This document shows positions 1 through 9,253 of a stretch of 64,000 nucleotides of DNA, piece after piece. Within the stretch, counting starts at the first letter, position 1, and every line of letters starts with the position of its first letter. A model generated the notes under the pieces. The model was given only the letters and a program-made list of their open reading frames with translations, made no database searches and was not told where the DNA came from. The DNA is from Hydrogenophaga sp. RAC07. Its GTDB lineage: Bacteria; Pseudomonadota; Gammaproteobacteria; Burkholderiales; Burkholderiaceae_C. The stretch lies in the NCBI RefSeq assembly GCF_001713375.1, contig NZ_CP016449.1, positions 310,001-374,000 on the forward strand, given 5' to 3'. The translations under genes and the position numbers were made by a program.

Positions 1-186
1 GTGGACGCGTCGGTGATGCCCACGGTGGTGGGCGGCAACACCAATGCCCCCGTGATCATGATGGCCGAGAAGGCGGTCGATATGATGCTGGACGACCGCC
101 TCCAGGCATCTTCATTTCAGGAACAAGACCATGATTCTCGAACACGCCGACATCCGGATCGATCCCCTCAAGAGCTCGGCGTTTGA
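1..186 (+). CDS. GMC-family oxidoreductase, C-terminal fragment (5' end outside window)
   Basis: Only the last 61 codons are present. The peptide [20 protein letters not shown] followed by MAEKAVDMM is the classic C-terminal signature of glucose-methanol-choline oxidoreductases such as choline dehydrogenase, the region that closes the FAD-binding domain and carries the catalytic Asn (NTNAP). Family members are flavoenzymes that oxidise alcohols. The frame stays open to a TGA at 184-186, so the tail overlaps the next gene by 56 nt in another frame. This suggests tight coupling or a slightly extended C-terminus. Substrate cannot be inferred. Confidence 0.8.
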   Translation: MDASVMPTVVGGNTNAPVIMMAEKAVDMMLDDRLQASSFQEQDHDSRTRRHPDRSPQELGV

Positions 187-430
187 GGAGGCCATCCTGC
201 GCGGCGTGACGACCGTCGTTGCGCACGCAAAGGGTTTCAAGGGCTACAAGGTCAACCGCAGCATCGAGACGCCGGGGCGCTACCTGCTGATGATTTACTG
301 GGACACGCTGGAAGACCACACGGTGGGCTTTCGCGGCTCCGACCTGTTCCCCCAGTGGCGCGCCATCGTCGGCCCGTTCTTCGCCCAGCCCCCGGTGGTC
401 GAGCACCTGGAGCTGGTGGGCAAAAGCTGA
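131..430 (+). CDS. Antibiotic biosynthesis monooxygenase (ABM) fold protein
   Basis: This is a 99-residue protein starting [20 protein letters not shown], with the core [20 protein letters not shown] and the end [12 protein letters not shown]. The pattern of a short beta strand, FEEA helix, W-x-x-x-D/E-x-H and a final E-H-x-x-L strand is typical of dimeric alpha/beta ABM domains. Those act as cofactor-free monooxygenases or are of unknown function. The start has a weak purine-rich SD (AGGAACAAG). It overlaps the end of the GMC gene, so the two are probably cotranscribed, and converges on arginase with no gap. Confidence 0.7.
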   Translation: MILEHADIRIDPLKSSAFEEAILRGVTTVVAHAKGFKGYKVNRSIETPGRYLLMIYWDTLEDHTVGFRGSDLFPQWRAIVGPFFAQPPVVEHLELVGKS

Positions 431-1348
431 TCAGCTTCTCCGCATCAGCGTGGACTTGCCGAACAGGCTTTCGATCAGGTCCACCGCCAGCTCCGCCGTG
501 CGGTTGCGCACGTCCAGGGCCGGGTTGAGTTCCATCACATCCATGGACGCCAGCCGTCCGGTGTCGGCGATCATTTCCATGCACAGCTGCGCTTCGCGGT
601 AGGTGGGGCCGCCGGGCACGGTGGTGCCCACGCCGGGCGCGATGTCGGGGTCGAGAAAGTCCACGTCGAAGCTCACGTGCAGGTGGGTGTTGTCGTCCAT
701 GCCCGCGAGCGCCTGCTCCATGGTGTGGCGCATGCCCATCTCGTCGATGTAGCGCATGTCGAACACCTCCAGCCCTTCTTCGTGCACCAGCCGCTTTTCA
801 CCGGCGTCCACGCTGCGGATGCCGATCTGGCGCACCACGCTCGCGTCAATGGCCGGCGTGGTGCCGCCGATGCCGGTGAGCAGCGCCGGCCCGTGCCCGC
901 ACAGCAGCGCCACCGGCATGCCGTGGATGTTGCCGCTGGGCGTGAGCGCGGCGGTGTTGTAGTCGGCGTGGGCGTCGAGCCAGAGCACCCGCAGTTGTTT
1001 GCCGGTGTCGCGGCAATGGCGTGCCACCGCGCTGATGGAGCCCAGGCCCAGGCAGTGGTCGCCCCCGAGCACGATGGGCAGGCGGCCCAGCGCCAGTTCG
1101 GCATGCACCGCGTGGTGCAGGGTCTCGTTCCAGGCCGCCACCTCGGGCAGGTGGCGGTAGCCGTCGGTGGGCGGCTGCCAGGGGTTGGGCGGGCCGCTCA
1201 GGTTGCCCCGGTCGATCACGTTCAGACCGTGGCCCTCGAGCACGCTGGCGAGGTTGGCCACGCGCATGGCCTCGGGGCCCATGGAGGCGCCGCGCGTGCC
1301 AGCGCCGATGTCGGTGGGCACGCCGATGAGGCTGATGTGTTTTTGCAT
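431..1348 (-). CDS. rocF: Arginase
   Basis: Ureohydrolase, 305 aa, that hydrolyses L-arginine to ornithine and urea at a binuclear Mn centre. All metal-binding motifs are present: GGDHCLGLG (about residue 95), DAHADYNT (about 122), SFDVDFLDPD (about 225), then the GGPTYRE and MDVMELNPALD signatures. Arginase is favoured over agmatinase because of the N-terminal IGVPTDIGAGTRGASMGPEAMR and the DVDFLDPDIAPGVGT context. I chose the ATG at 1348 (MQKHISLIG) because AAGGA lies just upstream. An in-frame ATG at 1375 would add nine atypical residues. It is an isolated gene here, with no other arginine catabolic genes beside it. Confidence 0.9.
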   Translation of the reverse strand: MQKHISLIGVPTDIGAGTRGASMGPEAMRVANLASVLEGHGLNVIDRGNLSGPPNPWQPPTDGYRHLPEVAAWNETLHHAVHAELALGRLPIVLGGDHCLGLGSISAVARHCRDTGKQLRVLWLDAHADYNTAALTPSGNIHGMPVALLCGHGPALLTGIGGTTPAIDASVVRQIGIRSVDAGEKRLVHEEGLEVFDMRYIDEMGMRHTMEQALAGMDDNTHLHVSFDVDFLDPDIAPGVGTTVPGGPTYREAQLCMEMIADTGRLASMDVMELNPALDVRNRTAELAVDLIESLFGKSTLMRRS

Positions 1349-1552
1349 GCGGCGATTGTCCTTGAGAAGCGCCAACGGGGTGGCCGCCGTGTATCTCTTG
1401 GTATGGGCTGTGTCGGGATGCGGGCGTCTGTGCGCCGATGCACCGGGCGCGTGGGTAGAAGGCCGTTACATCAACCTACGTTCCAGGCCGGTTGCACCAG
1501 AGGTCGCTGGCAGACTGCGGCCTTTGCCGAATCCGACCCTGGACCCTGACCG

Positions 1553-2803
1553 ATGAACACACCGATTTCCTGGACCTGTCTTCTGTTGACCACCCTCGGC
1601 CTGAGCGCCTGCGGTGGTGGTGGATCGGACGACACCGCCACCCCCCGTGCCGAACCGGCGAGCCAGGCCTCCCTGCCCGCCGTGCCGCAGGGCAGCCTGG
1701 CTTGCGACAGCGCCACCGGGCGTGTCTTGAACGTGGGCCCGGGCAAAGCGCTGGCCACCCCCAGCGCCGCCGCGGCCGCGGCCCGGAACGGCGACGTGAT
1801 CCGCATCGCTGCGGGCGACTACCGCGGCGATGTCGCCACCTGGCGCCAGAACGACCTCACCCTCTGCGGCGTGGGCGGCCGTGCCCGACTCTTTGCCGAT
1901 GGCAAGAGTGCGGGTGGCAAGGCGATCTGGGTGGTGTCGGGCAGCAACATCACCATCGACAGCGTCGAGTTCCGCAATGCCGCCGTGCCCGACCACAACG
2001 GGGCCGGCATCCGCGCCGAACACGGCGGCTGGCTGCGCATCCGCAACAGCGGCTTTTTCGACAACGAGAACGGCATCCTCACCAGCGCCGGCGCAGCGAG
2101 CCTGGTCATCGAAGGCTCGGAGTTCGCGCGCAACGGGCGGGGAGACGGCTACACCCACAACCTCTACGTGGGCCAGATCGACCGGCTCACGGTCTCGGCG
2201 AGCTATTTCCACGAAGCGAAGGTGGGCCACAACCTCAAGAGCCGTGCGCGCGAGTCGGTCATTGAAAACAGCTACCTGATGGACGGAACCTCCGGCACGG
2301 CCAGCTACCTGGCCGACTTCCCCAACGGCGGACGGGTGGTGATGCGGGGCAACCTGCTCCACAAGGGTCCGAATGCGCAGAACCCCAGCGCGATCTCGTT
2401 CGGCGCCGAGGGCCTGGCCCACGCCACCAACACGCTGGAGCTCACGCACAACACCGTGGCCATCACGCGCTCGGGTGGCGCCTTCGTGGCCGCCTACGCC
2501 GGCACCCAGGCGGTCAACCTCAAGGGCAACCTGTTCGCCGGCACCGGCAACCAGGCGGTGCTCACCGGCAGCTTCGCCAGTGGCAATGCGGTGCAGACCG
2601 GCAACGTGAGCGGCCTGGCCGGCAACATCCCGGGCGTGGACAACATCGCCAACCCGCGCTTCTGGCCCGATGTGTCCCTGCAGGCCATGCTGGATGTGGG
2701 CAGCGTGCTCGACGCGGGCTACGTGCGCGATGCACCGCGGCCCTACCAGTTGCGCGCGATCTCGGGCGCCCGGAAAGCAGGGGCCTTGCAGTCGGCCCCT
2801 TGA
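1553..2803 (+). CDS. Right-handed parallel beta-helix lipoprotein
   Basis: A 416-aa exported protein. The N-terminus is a lipoprotein signal (hydrophobic stretch then LGLSAC followed by GGGG), so it is probably anchored to a membrane by Cys20. The body has repeated short strands of the PbH1 type (ITIDSVEFRNAAV, LRIRNSGFFDNENGI, LVIEGSEFARN, VIENSYLMDG, VVMRGNLLHKG), which predict a right-handed beta-helix as in pectate lyase-like or polysaccharide-binding proteins. I see no confident catalytic residue set, so activity is unknown. It stands alone between divergent arginase and a downstream DUF6352-like gene. Confidence 0.7.
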   Translation: MNTPISWTCLLLTTLGLSACGGGGSDDTATPRAEPASQASLPAVPQGSLACDSATGRVLNVGPGKALATPSAAAAAARNGDVIRIAAGDYRGDVATWRQNDLTLCGVGGRARLFADGKSAGGKAIWVVSGSNITIDSVEFRNAAVPDHNGAGIRAEHGGWLRIRNSGFFDNENGILTSAGAASLVIEGSEFARNGRGDGYTHNLYVGQIDRLTVSASYFHEAKVGHNLKSRARESVIENSYLMDGTSGTASYLADFPNGGRVVMRGNLLHKGPNAQNPSAISFGAEGLAHATNTLELTHNTVAITRSGGAFVAAYAGTQAVNLKGNLFAGTGNQAVLTGSFASGNAVQTGNVSGLAGNIPGVDNIANPRFWPDVSLQAMLDVGSVLDAGYVRDAPRPYQLRAISGARKAGALQSAP

Positions 2804-2894
2804 ACCCGGGGGGCAGGGCGGGTGAACGACAATGCAGGCCCCCTGTGTCCCTGTAAAACCCACCCACGCCGGCCTCGCGCCGCGGGCGCCTGCC

Positions 2895-3977
2895 ATGCCT
2901 TCCCAAGCTTCTCCCCTGTGGACCCCCTGTGGCTTTGACCACCTGACGCGCAACCCGCGTGGCTGGCTTGTGCCGACCGACGACTACTGGCGCCTGTGGC
3001 TGCAGCGGCCCGAACTGGCCCTGGTCGAAGAATCGTGTGCCGCCGAGCAGGCCTTGCACGCCTGGCTCACGGACGCGCCCACACGCACGGTGGCTCCACA
3101 CGAACTCGACGCGTTTGAAGACGACGACGCACGCGCCAACCACCGCCTGTTCCTGGGGTTTCGCGACGCGGTGATCGCGGCCGGTTCGCTGGAAGCGGCC
3201 TACGCCGGTTTCTTCAAGGCCGGCTCGGTGCAGATCCCTCCGCTGTTCCTCGACCTCGTGGTGCAGGCCCTGGTGTGCAACCTGCTGGACGGCGTGGACG
3301 ACGCCTGGCAGTGGCGCGCGGCCGAGATGCTGTTTCGCCGCCAGCGCGTGCGTGTGCAGGACGGGCGCGTGCTCAGCGGCGACAGCGAGGTGCTGGACAT
3401 GCTGAACGAAACCGGCGGCCTGGGCGCGGTGGGCCGGCTGCTCATGCAGAGCGGCGCGGCCATCCCCGAGGTGAACATCGAGGTGCTGAGCGACGACAAC
3501 GCCGCGCGCTACCTGCAGAGCCGCGCGGGCAACGGACGCTTCAACTTCGTGCTCGACCTCACCCACGAAATCCAGCGCGAGCTCTCGCACGGCCTCACGC
3601 TCACCATGAACCGTTCGCAGTCGGGCCTGAAGGCGCTGGCGCAGGTGCTGCAGCGGTGGGTGCGGCATTTCCACGGCGTGGCGGTGCAGGTGCAGCCCGA
3701 GGCACGGGTGGATGACGAAGCCTGGCGCTGGCACGTCGGGCTGGACGCCGAGTCCACCGCCTTGCTCAACGACCTGTACCGGGGCGTTGACGTGGAGCCC
3801 GAGCGCCAGCAGCGCCTGATCAGCCTGTTCCGCCTGGGCTTCGACGATCCACAAGACATGCAGGGCGACGTGCGCGGCAAGCCGGTCTACCTGGGCCTGG
3901 CCATGAACGCCGAAGGCCTGCTGAAGATCAAGCCGCAGAACCTGCTGCTGAACCTGCCGCTGGCACGATCGATCTAG
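2895..3977 (+). CDS. DUF6352-like conserved protein
   Basis: Function unknown. The protein (about 360 aa from the ATG at 2895, MPSQASPLWTPCGFDH; an upstream in-frame ATG at 2832 is possible) begins with the SGF/RNPRGWLVPTDDYWR pattern I associate with the beta/gammaproteobacterial DUF6352 family. It is soluble, acidic and mostly helical with no signal peptide. Internal landmarks are LVEESCAAEQALHAWL, a QIPPLFLDLVVQALVCNLLDG segment and a C-terminal KIKPQNLLLNLPLARSI. Its stop codon overlaps the 3' end of the convergent lipid kinase gene by 4 nt. The family assignment is from memory and needs a Pfam search. Confidence 0.6.
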   Translation: MPSQASPLWTPCGFDHLTRNPRGWLVPTDDYWRLWLQRPELALVEESCAAEQALHAWLTDAPTRTVAPHELDAFEDDDARANHRLFLGFRDAVIAAGSLEAAYAGFFKAGSVQIPPLFLDLVVQALVCNLLDGVDDAWQWRAAEMLFRRQRVRVQDGRVLSGDSEVLDMLNETGGLGAVGRLLMQSGAAIPEVNIEVLSDDNAARYLQSRAGNGRFNFVLDLTHEIQRELSHGLTLTMNRSQSGLKALAQVLQRWVRHFHGVAVQVQPEARVDDEAWRWHVGLDAESTALLNDLYRGVDVEPERQQRLISLFRLGFDDPQDMQGDVRGKPVYLGLAMNAEGLLKIKPQNLLLNLPLARSI

Positions 3978-4879
3978 ATCCCCACGACCGCCAGCGCGCC
4001 CGGCAACACGCTCAACTTCAGCTGCCGCGCATAGCCAAGGAACTCACCGTCGGCCGCCAGCGGCAGGTCGGGGTCGCTGCTCACGGTGAGGCTGTCGAAA
4101 GCGCGGGTGCGGATGCGGCTGTGGCCGAGGTGCGTGCCGGTGAGCAGGCGCGGCAACATGCCCAGCGCGCCCAGCCGGCCAAACTCCCCGGCCAGCAGCA
4201 GGTTGAGCAGGCCGTCGTTGGTGCGCGCGGCCGGTGTGGCGGGCATGCCGCTGCCGAAGGTGGGCGTGTTCAGGCTGGATGCAAACAGCGCCGGGCCGCT
4301 GTGCATGTGTTTGCCGTTGGCCGTGACGTCGAGCCGCCAGGTCTGCAGGTGGGCCAGCTCGGTCAGCGCGGCCCACGCATAGCGCGGCATGCCGCTGAGC
4401 CAGCGCGGCCCGCTCAGCGTGCGCAGCACCACCGCCGAGTCAAAGCCCGCGGTGAAGCTGGAGAGGAACAGCACGCGGTATTCACGCCCCTGCGGGTCCA
4501 TCCACTCGGCGCAGCCCACGTCCATGGCGCGCGGGTCGGCGTTGAGCGCGTGGACCAGCGAGGCCAGTGGGGCGCGCCCGTGCAGGCCGAGCGAACGCGC
4601 CACGTCGTTGCCGGTGCCCACCGCCACCACACCCAGCTCGTGGCCGCGATGCAGCAGGGCAGGCAGCCAGCGGTTGAGCGTGCCATCGCCGCCCACCGCC
4701 ACCACCCGGCTGCCCTCGGGCAGTTTCTGCAGCAGCGCGAGGGCATCCACCAGGTCGCGCGGCGCGTGCAGCACCACGTCGGGCGGCAAGGCCGCCTGCA
4801 ACCGTGGCAACAAGGCCGCTGCCCGCCCGCCCTGGGCGTGCGGATTGAGCAGCACGCAGCGCTGCGGACCCGATCTCAA
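3974..4879 (-). CDS. Diacylglycerol kinase-family lipid kinase
   Basis: This is a 301-aa soluble kinase of the DagK_cat/YegS type. The nucleotide-binding GGDGTLN motif is at residues 63-69 and GTGNDVARSLGL at 88-99. The C-terminal half follows the family beta-sandwich (SSFTAGFDSAVV ... DGLLNLLLAGEF ... ADGEFLG). Such enzymes phosphorylate diacylglycerol, ceramide or related lipids using ATP at the membrane surface. The start appears to be TTG at 4879, because no ATG or GTG is available between it and the icmF stop 7 nt upstream. A GTG eight codons further in would still keep the P-loop. It probably shares the icmF transcript. Confidence 0.8.
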   Translation of the reverse strand: MRSGPQRCVLLNPHAQGGRAAALLPRLQAALPPDVVLHAPRDLVDALALLQKLPEGSRVVAVGGDGTLNRWLPALLHRGHELGVVAVGTGNDVARSLGLHGRAPLASLVHALNADPRAMDVGCAEWMDPQGREYRVLFLSSFTAGFDSAVVLRTLSGPRWLSGMPRYAWAALTELAHLQTWRLDVTANGKHMHSGPALFASSLNTPTFGSGMPATPAARTNDGLLNLLLAGEFGRLGALGMLPRLLTGTHLGHSRIRTRAFDSLTVSSDPDLPLAADGEFLGYARQLKLSVLPGALAVVGI

Positions 4880-4886
4880 CGGGTGC

Positions 4887-7800
4887 TCACATGTTGCGGC
4901 GGTACTGGCCGCCCACCTCGAACAGGGCCGAGGTGATCTGGCCGAGCGAGCACACGCGCACCGCCTGCATCAGCACCTCGAACACGTTGCCGTTCTCGAT
5001 CACCGCCTGTTTCAGGCGTTGCAGCATGGCCGGCGACTCGTTGGCGTGGAGCGCGTGGAACTCGGCCAGGCGCTTGAGCTGGCTTTGTTTCTCGTCGTCG
5101 GTCGAGCGCGCCAGCTCGAGCGTGTCGGGCGTCACATCGCCGTGCGGGTTGCGGAAGGTGTTCACGCCCACGATCGGGTACTCACCCGTGTGCTTGAGCA
5201 TCTCGTAGTGCATGGACTCGTCCTGGATCTTGCCGCGCTGGTAGCCGGTTTCCATCGCGCCCAGCACGCCACCGCGCTCGGCAATCTTTTCGAACTCCTG
5301 CAGCACGGCCTCTTCCACCAGTTCGGTGAGCTCGTCGATGATGAACGCCCCCTGGTTGGGGTTCTCGTTCTTGGCCAGGCCCCACTCGCGGTTGATGATG
5401 AGCTGGATCGCCATGGCGCGGCGCACCGAGTCTTCGGTCGGCGTGGTGATGGCTTCATCAAACGCGTTGGTGTGCAGGCTGTTGCAGTTGTCGTAGACGG
5501 CGATCAGCGCCTGCAGCGTGGTGCGGATGTCGTTGAACTGGATCTCCTGCGCGTGCAGGCTGCGGCCGCTGGTCTGCACGTGGTATTTGAGCTTCTGGCT
5601 GCGCTCGTTGGCGCCATAGCGGTCGCGCAGGGCCACGGCCCAGATGCGCCGGGCCACGCGGCCCAACACTGTGTACTCTGGGTCCATGCCGTTGCTGAAG
5701 AAGAAGCTCAGGTTGGGCGCGAAGTCGTCGATGTGCATGCCGCGCGCCAAGTACGCCTCCACGAAGGTGAAGCCGTTGGAGAGCGTGAACGCGAGCTGGC
5801 TGATCGGGTTCGCGCCGGCTTCTGCGATGTGATACCCCGAGATCGACACCGAGTAGAAATTGCGCACGTCGTGGTGCACGAAGTACTCGGCGATGTCGCC
5901 CATCACCTTGAGTGAAAACTCGGTGGAGAAGATGCAGGTGTTCTGGCCCTGGTCTTCCTTCAGGATGTCGGCCTGCACCGTGCCGCGCACGTTGGCCAGC
6001 ACCCATTCGCGGATCTTGGCGGCTTCGGTGTCGGTGGGCGCGCGGCCGTTCTCGGCTTCGAACTTCTCCAGGTTCTGGTCGATCGCGGTGTTCATGAACA
6101 TCGCCAGGATGCTGGGCGCCGGGCCGTTGATGGTCATGGAGACCGACGTGGCGGGGTGGCAGAGATCGAAGCCACCGTAGAGTACCTTCATGTCGTCCAG
6201 CGTGGCGATGCTCACACCCGAATTGCCCACCTTGCCGTAGATGTCGGGGCGCGGGTCGGGATCGTTGCCGTAGAGCGTGACCGAGTCGAACGCGGTGGAA
6301 AGGCGCTTGGCCGGTGTGCCGGCCGACAACAGCTTGAAGCGCGTGTTGGTGCGAAAGGCGTCACCCTCCCCCGCGAACATGCGGGTGGGGTCTTCGCCTT
6401 CGCGCTTGAAGGCGAAGGTGCCGGCCGTGTACGGGAAGCTGCCGGGCACGTTGTCCAGCATCAGCCACTTCAGAATCTCGCCGTGGTCCTCGTACTTGGG
6501 CAGCGCCACCTTGCGGATGGTGGTGCCCGAGAGGCTCCTGGTGGTGAGCGCGGTGCGGATTTCCTTGTCGCGGATCTTCACCACGTACTCGTCGCCCGCG
6601 TAGGCCTTCTGCATGTCGGGCCATTGGGTCAGCAGCTTGCGGGCGGCCGGGTCCTGGTCGAGTTCACGCACCTGCGCCAGATCGATCACCGCCTCGGCGG
6701 CGCGTGAACGTTCGGGTTTTTCCACCCGCAGCATGGTCGCGCTGGCGGTGAGCTGCTGGATCTCGCGCGCCAGCCGCGCCTGCTCGATCGCCTTCTTCTT
6801 GTAGCCGCGCACCGTGTCGCTGATCTCGGCGAGGTAACGCGTTCGCGCTGGCGGCACGATGGGGGTCTGGTTGGTGCTGTGACGCACCTTCACCGTGGGC
6901 AGGCGGCCGTCTTTCAGCGGCAGGCCGAGTTCACCCAGCTTCGTCTTGAGCGCCTGGTAGAGCGCGGTCACGCCGTCGTCGTTGAAGCGCGCGGCCATGG
7001 TGCCAAACACCGGCATCTGGTCGGGCGGCGTGCTCCAGGCTTCCTGGTTGCGCTGCACTTGTTTGGACACGTCGCGCAGGGCGTCGAGCGAGCCCTTGCG
7101 GTCGAACTTGTTGATGGCCACGAACGCGGCGAAGTCGAGCATGTCGATCTTCTCCAGCTGGCTGGCCGCGCCGAACTCGGGTGTCATCACGTACATGGGC
7201 AGGTCCACGTGCGGCACGATGGCCGCATCGCCCTGGCCGATGCCCGAGGTCTCGACCACGATGAGGTCGAAGCCCGCGCACTTGCAGGCGGCGATCACGT
7301 CCGGCAGGGCGGCGCTGATCTCGCTGCCGAAGTCGCGTGTGGCCAGGCTGCGCATGTACACGCGCTGGCCCTGACTCCACGGGTTGATGGCGTTCATGCG
7401 GATGCGGTCACCCAGCAGCGCGCCGCCGCTCTTGCGGCGCGAAGGGTCGATGCTGATCACGGCCACGCGCAGGCTGTCGTCCTGGTCCAGGCGCAGGCGG
7501 CGGATGAGTTCGTCGGTGAGCGAGGACTTGCCCGCACCGCCGGTGCCGGTGATGCCGAGCACGGGCACCTTCTTCGTCTTGGCCTGTTCGCGCAAGGCGC
7601 TCACGATGGCTTGGTCGGCGTTGCCGTTTTCCAGCACCGTGATCAGCTGCGCCAGCGCGCGCCAGTTCATTTCGCCCTGGCCTTCAATGGCCGCCAGTGA
7701 CGTGGGTGCGTACGGGCTCAGGTCGCGGTCACAACGCATCACCATCTCGCCGATCATGCCGGCCAGGCCCATCTTCTGGCCGTCTTCCGGGCTGTAGATG

Positions 7801-8180
7801 CGCGTCACGCCGTAGTCCTGCAGTTCGCGGATTTCGCTCGGCACGATCACGCCGCCGCCGCCACCGAACACCTGGATGTGTTCGCCGCCCCGGCTCTTGA
7901 GCAGGTCGACCATGTACTTGAAATATTCGACGTGGCCGCCCTGGTAGGAACTGATCGCGATGCCCTGCGCGTCTTCCTGCAGCGCGGCGGTGACCACCTC
8001 GTCCACCGAGCGGTTGTGGCCCAGGTGGATCACCTCGGCACCCATGCCCTGCAGGATGCGCCGCATGATGTTGATGGCCGCGTCGTGCCCGTCGAAGAGA
8101 CTCGCGGCGGTGACGAAACGCACCTTGTGCGTGGGACGGTAGTTGGCCAGGGCCTGGTATTCGGCGGCGAGGTTGCTCAT
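4887..8180 (-). CDS. icmF: Fused isobutyryl-CoA mutase (cobalamin domain + MeaB-like GTPase + mutase)
   Basis: A 1097-aa fusion enzyme that interconverts isobutyryl-CoA and butyryl-CoA (and in some homologues pivalyl/isovaleryl-CoA) with adenosylcobalamin. The N-terminal B12 domain shows the base-off signature around DGHDAAIN (His32), SSYQGGH and FGGGGGVI. The central G-protein chaperone has a P-loop [13 protein letters not shown] near residue 210-220, [16 protein letters not shown] and the NKFD guanine motif. The C-terminal TIM-barrel substrate domain contains [34 protein letters not shown] and [10 protein letters not shown]. Fusion order and length are those of IcmF rather than methylmalonyl-CoA mutase. 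It follows ppk2 by 45 nt, with the lipid kinase immediately downstream. The dinuclear role in branched-chain acyl-CoA metabolism fits the palindrome upstream of ppk2. Confidence 0.93.
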   Translation of the reverse strand: MSNLAAEYQALANYRPTHKVRFVTAASLFDGHDAAINIMRRILQGMGAEVIHLGHNRSVDEVVTAALQEDAQGIAISSYQGGHVEYFKYMVDLLKSRGGEHIQVFGGGGGVIVPSEIRELQDYGVTRIYSPEDGQKMGLAGMIGEMVMRCDRDLSPYAPTSLAAIEGQGEMNWRALAQLITVLENGNADQAIVSALREQAKTKKVPVLGITGTGGAGKSSLTDELIRRLRLDQDDSLRVAVISIDPSRRKSGGALLGDRIRMNAINPWSQGQRVYMRSLATRDFGSEISAALPDVIAACKCAGFDLIVVETSGIGQGDAAIVPHVDLPMYVMTPEFGAASQLEKIDMLDFAAFVAINKFDRKGSLDALRDVSKQVQRNQEAWSTPPDQMPVFGTMAARFNDDGVTALYQALKTKLGELGLPLKDGRLPTVKVRHSTNQTPIVPPARTRYLAEISDTVRGYKKKAIEQARLAREIQQLTASATMLRVEKPERSRAAEAVIDLAQVRELDQDPAARKLLTQWPDMQKAYAGDEYVVKIRDKEIRTALTTRSLSGTTIRKVALPKYEDHGEILKWLMLDNVPGSFPYTAGTFAFKREGEDPTRMFAGEGDAFRTNTRFKLLSAGTPAKRLSTAFDSVTLYGNDPDPRPDIYGKVGNSGVSIATLDDMKVLYGGFDLCHPATSVSMTINGPAPSILAMFMNTAIDQNLEKFEAENGRAPTDTEAAKIREWVLANVRGTVQADILKEDQGQNTCIFSTEFSLKVMGDIAEYFVHHDVRNFYSVSISGYHIAEAGANPISQLAFTLSNGFTFVEAYLARGMHIDDFAPNLSFFFSNGMDPEYTVLGRVARRIWAVALRDRYGANERSQKLKYHVQTSGRSLHAQEIQFNDIRTTLQALIAVYDNCNSLHTNAFDEAITTPTEDSVRRAMAIQLIINREWGLAKNENPNQGAFIIDELTELVEEAVLQEFEKIAERGGVLGAMETGYQRGKIQDESMHYEMLKHTGEYPIVGVNTFRNPHGDVTPDTLELARSTDDEKQSQLKRLAEFHALHANESPAMLQRLKQAVIENGNVFEVLMQAVRVCSLGQITSALFEVGGQYRRNM

Positions 8181-8225
8181 GGTGTCTCTCTCTGTCGGTC
8201 GGTGGCGAAAAGGCGGTGCCGGGCT

Positions 8226-9116
8226 TCAGGCGATCTTCAACCCGGTCAGCGTCGGGTCTTCAGGGGGAAAGCGCAAGTCCAGCGCCTTGAGCGTGTCGCG
8301 CACGATGGCCGCGATCATCAGGTTGCGGTGGGTCTTGGAATCGGCCGGCACCACGGTCCACGGGGCCCAGGGCGTGCTGGTGGCGTTCAGGAACGCTTCG
8401 TAGGCGCTCTGGTAGTCGTCCCACTGCTTGCGCACTTCGATGTCGCCCAGGCTGAATTTCCAGTGCTTTTCTGGGTCGTCGATACGCTCCTGCAAACGTT
8501 CGCGCTGTTCTTCATGGCTGATGTGGAGCATGAACTTGAGGATCACCGTGCCGGTCTCGGCCAGCAGGCGCTCGAAGTCCTTGATGTGCTCGTAGCGCTG
8601 CAGCGTCTGCTGCGGCGTGATCCAGCCATTGACCACCGGCACCAGCACGTCTTCGTAGTGGCTGCGGTTGAAGATCATCATTTCGCCTGCGCCCGGGGTC
8701 TTCTGGTGGATGCGCCAGAGGTAGTCGTGATCGCGCTCGGCTTCGGTGGGCGCCTTCCAGCCCACGGTGTGCACACCCAGCGGGCTGGTGCGCGCAAACA
8801 CGCCGCGCACCGTGCCGTCCTTGCCGGAGGTGTCGGTGCCTTGCAGCACCACCAGCAGCTTGTAGCGGCCATCGGCGTAGAAGAGGTTCTGCAGCGCGTC
8901 GAGCTCTTCGGCGAGGCTGGCCACGGCCGCCTGGTCGGCGGTTTTGTTGCCCACCGAAAACGGTTTGGCGTCGGGCTTGAACGACTTGAGCGAGACCCCT
9001 TTGGGCTTCTTGCCGCCGTTGCCCGGCGCCACCTGCCAGTCTTGCCACGGGCTGCCTTTGGCGGCCACGATGGCCCGCGTGGGGAAGGGCAGTGGGGCGT
9101 CGTTCGAGCTGGGCAT
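8226..9116 (-). CDS. ppk2: PPK2-family polyphosphate:nucleotide phosphotransferase
   Basis: A 296-aa polyphosphate kinase 2 enzyme that transfers phosphate from inorganic polyphosphate to nucleoside mono- or diphosphates. The P-loop is LQGTDTSGKDGTVRGVF. It is followed by the typical lid region (WKAPTEAERDHDYLWRIHQKTP), then FNRSHYEDVLVPVV and the KFMLHISHEEQRERLQERIDDPEKHWKFS block with conserved basic residues. Residue pattern and the N-terminal FKPDAKPF segment look most like class III PPK2, which act on AMP and ADP, but that sub-class is inference. The start has a GGAG ribosome site. It lies just upstream of icmF in the same direction, probably forming a two- or three-gene operon. Confidence 0.88.
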   Translation of the reverse strand: MPSSNDAPLPFPTRAIVAAKGSPWQDWQVAPGNGGKKPKGVSLKSFKPDAKPFSVGNKTADQAAVASLAEELDALQNLFYADGRYKLLVVLQGTDTSGKDGTVRGVFARTSPLGVHTVGWKAPTEAERDHDYLWRIHQKTPGAGEMMIFNRSHYEDVLVPVVNGWITPQQTLQRYEHIKDFERLLAETGTVILKFMLHISHEEQRERLQERIDDPEKHWKFSLGDIEVRKQWDDYQSAYEAFLNATSTPWAPWTVVPADSKTHRNLMIAAIVRDTLKALDLRFPPEDPTLTGLKIA

Positions 9117-9164
9117 GGGGTCTCCGTTCGTGGCTCGGGCTCGGTCTTGCGAGCCCGTTTTGAT

Positions 9165-9184
9165 TGACGTTTACGTAAACGTCA
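9165..9184. promoter_or_regulatory. 20-bp perfect palindrome upstream of ppk2-icmF
   Basis: TGACGTTTACGTAAACGTCA reads identically on both strands. It sits 49 nt upstream of the ppk2 start codon and downstream of the dctM terminator, so it is placed to be an operator for ppk2-icmF. From memory it resembles the ACGTAAACGT-type sites of LiuR-like MerR regulators of branched-chain acyl-CoA genes. That fits icmF, but the regulator itself is not in the window. Confidence 0.6.
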
Positions 9185-9202
9185 TGTTAACGCGTCCAGA
9201 CC

Positions 9203-9226
9203 AAAAAAGGGGCGCTCGCGCGCCCC
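9203..9226 (-). terminator. Rho-independent terminator after dctM
   Basis: On the minus strand a GGGGCGC/GCGCCCC stem with a 4-nt loop is followed by CC and six T residues. It lies 28 nt beyond the dctM stop and closes the TRAP operon. Confidence 0.75.
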
Positions 9227-9253
9227 TGATCTGCGTGGTTCCAGACCGCTGGA

